DNA of 8,124 nucleotides from Rhodobacterales bacterium UBA5972 (lineage in GTDB: Bacteria > Pseudomonadota > Alphaproteobacteria > Rhodobacterales > Rhodobacteraceae). The position numbers and the translations under genes were made by a program. Positions 6,367 through 8,124 of this stretch are shown here, piece by piece (position 1 is the stretch's first letter; each line of letters starts with the position of its first letter). The notes below the pieces were generated by a model. That model was not told the origin of the DNA, ran no database searches, and worked only from the letters and a program-made list of their open reading frames with translations. The DNA is taken from assembly GCA_002430125.1 (NCBI GenBank), contig DJBQ01000130.1, positions 1-8,124 of the forward strand, written 5' to 3'.

Positions 6367-6396
6367 TTGAACCATTTTTAACAATGTGGTTATATA
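6367..6396 (+). promoter_or_regulatory. Candidate promoter for the DUF1761-type gene, with overlapping dyad
   Basis: TTGAAC (6367-6372) and TATATA (6391-6396) are spaced 18 bases apart, each matching 4 of 6 consensus positions, in an A+T-rich stretch right after the E1-like stop codon. AACCA (6370-6374) and TGGTT (6387-6391) form a 5-bp inverted repeat between the two elements, which could be an operator. The predicted leader to the ATG at 6450 is about 47 bases. Confidence 0.45.
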
Positions 6397-6449
6397 CAAA
6401 GCGGGACGCGATGATATTTCGTGACTGTTTTTGAAAGAGGGGCTGAAAA

Positions 6450-6845
6450 ATGATGGAAATAACAAGTGGTGTAAGCTGGAGCGGCGTAGTTGCCGGTGCG
6501 GTTGCGTCGTTCCTTTTGGGCTGGCTTTGGTTCTCGCCAATGCTGTTTGGCAAAAAATGGGCCGAAGCGCATGGAGTGCAGTTGGGTGCGGCCTCGTCGA
6601 TGCCGGTGATGGCGATGGTTGCCCAATTTCTGGGGCTTTTTCTGGTCAGTTGGTTTGTCGGCGTCACTGCCGTGACCAGCGCGCTGGCGACGGCGGTATT
6701 AGCGTTACTGGGATTCGCCATGTTGTACGATTCAGGGGCGATGTTCGTCAAAGTGCCGACCGTTGGTCGGCTGATCAATCTGGGGTATTGGGTGGTCAGT
6801 TTTGTGGTGATGGTGATCTGTCAGGGGATTTTCCGGAGCATGTGA
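6450..6845 (+). CDS. Small four-helix membrane protein, DUF1761-like
   Basis: This 131-residue protein is almost entirely hydrophobic. Four membrane segments are visible: about 12-31 (with GWLWFSPMLFG just at its end), 52-72, 75-93 and 108-127. The W-F-S-P motif followed by LFGKKWAE is characteristic of the DUF1761 family of small integral membrane proteins, whose function is unknown. The ATG at 6450 follows AGAGGGG at 7-base spacing; an immediately adjacent ATG at 6453 is possible but less well placed. Its own promoter candidate lies in the 83-base gap after the E1-like gene, so it is probably transcribed independently of coaBC-dut. No neighbour gives a hint of its role. The family assignment is by motif memory; the membrane topology is read directly. 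Confidence 0.82.
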   Translation: MMEITSGVSWSGVVAGAVASFLLGWLWFSPMLFGKKWAEAHGVQLGAASSMPVMAMVAQFLGLFLVSWFVGVTAVTSALATAVLALLGFAMLYDSGAMFVKVPTVGRLINLGYWVVSFVVMVICQGIFRSM

Positions 6846-6875
6846 AGCCGGGGCTTCTGTTGGGAAATCAAGCTT

Positions 6876-6902
6876 GCGGAGGCGCTCCGCGCCGCGCCTT
6901 TT
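6876..6902 (+). terminator. G+C-rich hairpin and short T run ending the DUF1761-type transcript
   Basis: AGGCGC (6880-6885) pairs with GCGCCT (6894-6899) and is followed by TTTT (6899-6902). A competing stem, GCGGAG/CTCCGC (6876-6881 with 6885-6890), overlaps it. A shorter hairpin, GAAGC/GCTTC (6844-6857), sits on the stop codon itself. The location 30-57 bases after the stop fits rho-independent termination between convergent genes; the T run is short. Confidence 0.5.
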
Positions 6903-6972
6903 AGCCAGCGCGCAAGCGCGGGCGGGGCCTGCGGCGAGAGTGTTTCCGGAACAATGATGTTTGGCGTTCAGG

Positions 6973-7959
6973 TTACAGCATCGCCGGGACGACCTGATCG
7001 GGCGGGCGGTGGCCGTCGGCGAATGTTTTAATGTTGATGATGACTTTTTCGCCCATTTCAAGGCGGCCTTCACGGGTGGCCGAGCCCATATGTGGTAGCA
7101 ACATCACAGTATCCAGGCCGCGTAGGCGGGGGTTGATTTCGTGACCTTTCTCAAACACGTCAAGTCCGGCCCCGGCCAGTTCGCCTGCGCGTAACATGCG
7201 GGTAAAGGCATTTTCGTCGATCACCTCGCCGCGTGAGGTATTCACCACGAAAGCCGTTGGTTTTAGTAGTTTCAAGCGCCGCGCATTCAGCAGATGAAAG
7301 GTTGACAGAGAGTGCGGGCAATTGATTGACAGGATATCGATGCGGCTGAGCATCTGGTCCAGGCTTTCCCAATATGTGGCCTCAAGCTCGGCCTCGGTAT
7401 CGGGATGGACGCGTTTGCGATTGTGGTAGTGGATTTGCAGGCCGAAAGGTTTGGCGCGCCGGGCCACGGCGCTGCCGATGCGGCCCATACCCAGAATGCC
7501 CAGTCGCTTGCCGCCAACCCGCGAGCCTAAAAGGGCAGATGGCGACCAGCCTTGCCAATCGCCGGTCTGGATCAGGTTTGAACCTTCCTTGAAACGACGC
7601 ATCACCGTCAGAATAAGGGCCATTGTCATATCGGCGGTGTCATCGGTCAAAACGCCGGGGGTGTTTGACACCAGAATACCACGTTGGCGGGCGGTTTGCA
7701 CATCGATGTGATCAAAGCCGGACCCATAATTGGCAATCAGGCGTAAACGCTCGCCTGATTGCGCAAGTGCCGCCGCGTCGATTATGTCGTTGAGGGTCGG
7801 CACCAGAACATCGGCTCGCTGCATCGCTGCAACCAGCTGTTCGCGGCTGAAGGGCTTGTCGGTTTCGTTCAGTTCGACATCAAACAATTCCTTGAGCCGG
7901 GTTTCGACCGCTTCGGGCAACCGTCGCGTTACGACAACACTTAATTTTGTTCCGGGCAT
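6973..7959 (-). CDS. D-isomer-specific 2-hydroxyacid dehydrogenase (glyoxylate/hydroxypyruvate reductase-like)
   Basis: Members of this family reduce 2-oxoacids such as glyoxylate or hydroxypyruvate with NAD(P)H. The 328-residue product has NYGSGFDHID at 77-86, the Rossmann motif GILGMGRIG at 154-162, catalytic Arg243 in TSRGEVID, and His290 in LPHMGSAT. The Arg-to-His distance of 47 residues matches glycerate dehydrogenase. The position 29 residues after Arg243, where the catalytic Glu normally lies (D-V-F-x-x-E-P), is Gly272; the local sequence is DVFEKGHEI, with Glu270 and Glu274 nearby. HNRKR (179-183) after the second strand has basic residues, which hints at NADPH preference. An in-frame ATG 40 codons upstream exists, but GGGGGAA 8 bases before the ATG at 7959, and the family's usual N terminus, favour the shorter form. 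No neighbour is linked by operon. Confidence 0.9.
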   Translation of the reverse strand: MPGTKLSVVVTRRLPEAVETRLKELFDVELNETDKPFSREQLVAAMQRADVLVPTLNDIIDAAALAQSGERLRLIANYGSGFDHIDVQTARQRGILVSNTPGVLTDDTADMTMALILTVMRRFKEGSNLIQTGDWQGWSPSALLGSRVGGKRLGILGMGRIGSAVARRAKPFGLQIHYHNRKRVHPDTEAELEATYWESLDQMLSRIDILSINCPHSLSTFHLLNARRLKLLKPTAFVVNTSRGEVIDENAFTRMLRAGELAGAGLDVFEKGHEINPRLRGLDTVMLLPHMGSATREGRLEMGEKVIINIKTFADGHRPPDQVVPAML

Positions 7960-7967
7960 AGGTGCAC

Positions 7968-7974
7968 TTCCCCC
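7968..7974 (-). promoter_or_regulatory. Ribosome binding site that decides the dehydrogenase start
   Basis: On the minus strand GGGGGAA ends 8 bases before the ATG at 7959-7957. The alternative ATG at 8079 would add a 40-residue stretch rich in mixed polar residues, unlike any expected domain. I therefore place the start at 7959. Confidence 0.6.
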
Positions 7975-8044
7975 ACTGGATTTCTCAGCCCTATAGTGGC
8001 AAAAATCATTGCAAGGGGGCAAGGTGTAAAGCACCCCAAGACCC

Positions 8045-8060
8045 TTCAAAAAAGATTGAA
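8045..8060. repeat. Short inverted repeat TTCAA-N6-TTGAA in the divergent gap
   Basis: TTCAA (8045-8049) and TTGAA (8056-8060) flank AAAAGA, in the gap between the dehydrogenase gene and the partial gene at 8083. A 5-bp dyad in an A-rich stretch can arise by chance. It is the only symmetric element I see there that might be an operator. Confidence 0.2.
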
Positions 8061-8082
8061 ACCGGACCGGGCGGGCCATGTG

Positions 8083-8124
8083 ATGAAAATCTGTGCATTT
8101 GCGTTCACAGCGGTGCTGCTGCTG
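8083..8124 (+). CDS. Start of an exported-protein gene (partial, runs off right edge)
   Basis: The last 42 bases open a plus-strand frame reading MKICAFAFTAVLLL: a lysine at position 2, then a hydrophobic run, as at the start of a Sec signal peptide. A GTG directly upstream at 8080 is in frame and could be the start instead. No clear Shine-Dalgarno is visible. It would be divergent from the dehydrogenase gene, with a 123-base gap between them. Only 14 codons are present, so the product cannot be named and the call is tentative. Confidence 0.45.
   Translation, partial: MKICAFAFTAVLLL

Noticed and set aside
7997..8012. Sigma-54-like TGGC...TTGC in front of the partial gene at 8083.
   Set aside because: The spacing between GG and GC is 11 bases rather than the required 10, so it fails the -24/-12 rule.
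7991..8014. TTGCAA...TATAGG as a minus-strand promoter for the dehydrogenase.
   Set aside because: The spacer would be only 13 bases, too short for a sigma-70-type promoter.
7960..8079. A 40-residue N-terminal extension of the dehydrogenase.
   Set aside because: The family start and a good GGGGGAA site support 7959; the extension has no domain or clear targeting signal.

Overview
The window looks like chromosomal DNA from an alphaproteobacterium, most likely of the Rhodobacteraceae/Roseobacter group. This rests on recognised protein families, on compact operons with ATGA or TGATG junctions, and on moderately high G+C. It is recognition by eye, not a database search. The genes are mostly housekeeping or cofactor genes. 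I see no transposase, integrase, phage gene, tRNA, rRNA or CRISPR array.

Layout. The left block (1-2574) lies on the minus strand and reads from right to left: cobU (cobalamin lower-ligand activation), a histidine phosphatase overlapping it by 4 bases, a glutathione S-transferase with an extra C-terminal cysteine module, and the first third of a comM/yifB-type AAA+ ATPase gene that leaves the window. A 109-base divergent gap separates cobU from a plus-strand gene for an exported ChaN-family protein (2684-3496). Next comes a 163-base gap with a weak terminator-like stem, a perfect 8-bp dyad and a plausible promoter. It is followed by a tightly coupled plus-strand cassette: coaBC (coenzyme A synthesis), dut (dUTPase) and a MoeB/ThiF-type E1-like adenylyltransferase that carries an unusual three-helix membrane region at its N terminus. 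A separate promoter appears to drive a small DUF1761-type membrane protein (6450-6845). A G+C-rich convergent gap with overlapping hairpins separates this from a minus-strand D-2-hydroxyacid dehydrogenase gene (6973-7959). At the right edge a plus-strand gene begins with a signal-peptide-like start at 8083.

How the genes relate. CobU and the overlapping phosphatase could act in the same nucleotide-loop branch of cobalamin synthesis, with the phosphatase as an alpha-ribazole phosphatase candidate. coaBC, dut and the E1-like gene are translationally coupled, but they serve different pathways (CoA, nucleotide sanitation, and molybdopterin or thiamin sulfur transfer).

The observations most worth checking are: the GST fused to a TRASH/YHS-like C-X20-C-X3-C module; the membrane-anchored E1-like enzyme; the dehydrogenase whose usual catalytic Glu position is Gly; the ChaN homologue with both G-x-x-H motifs but no lipobox; and the perfect dyad upstream of coaBC. 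I found no clear multi-gene novel defence or mobile system.
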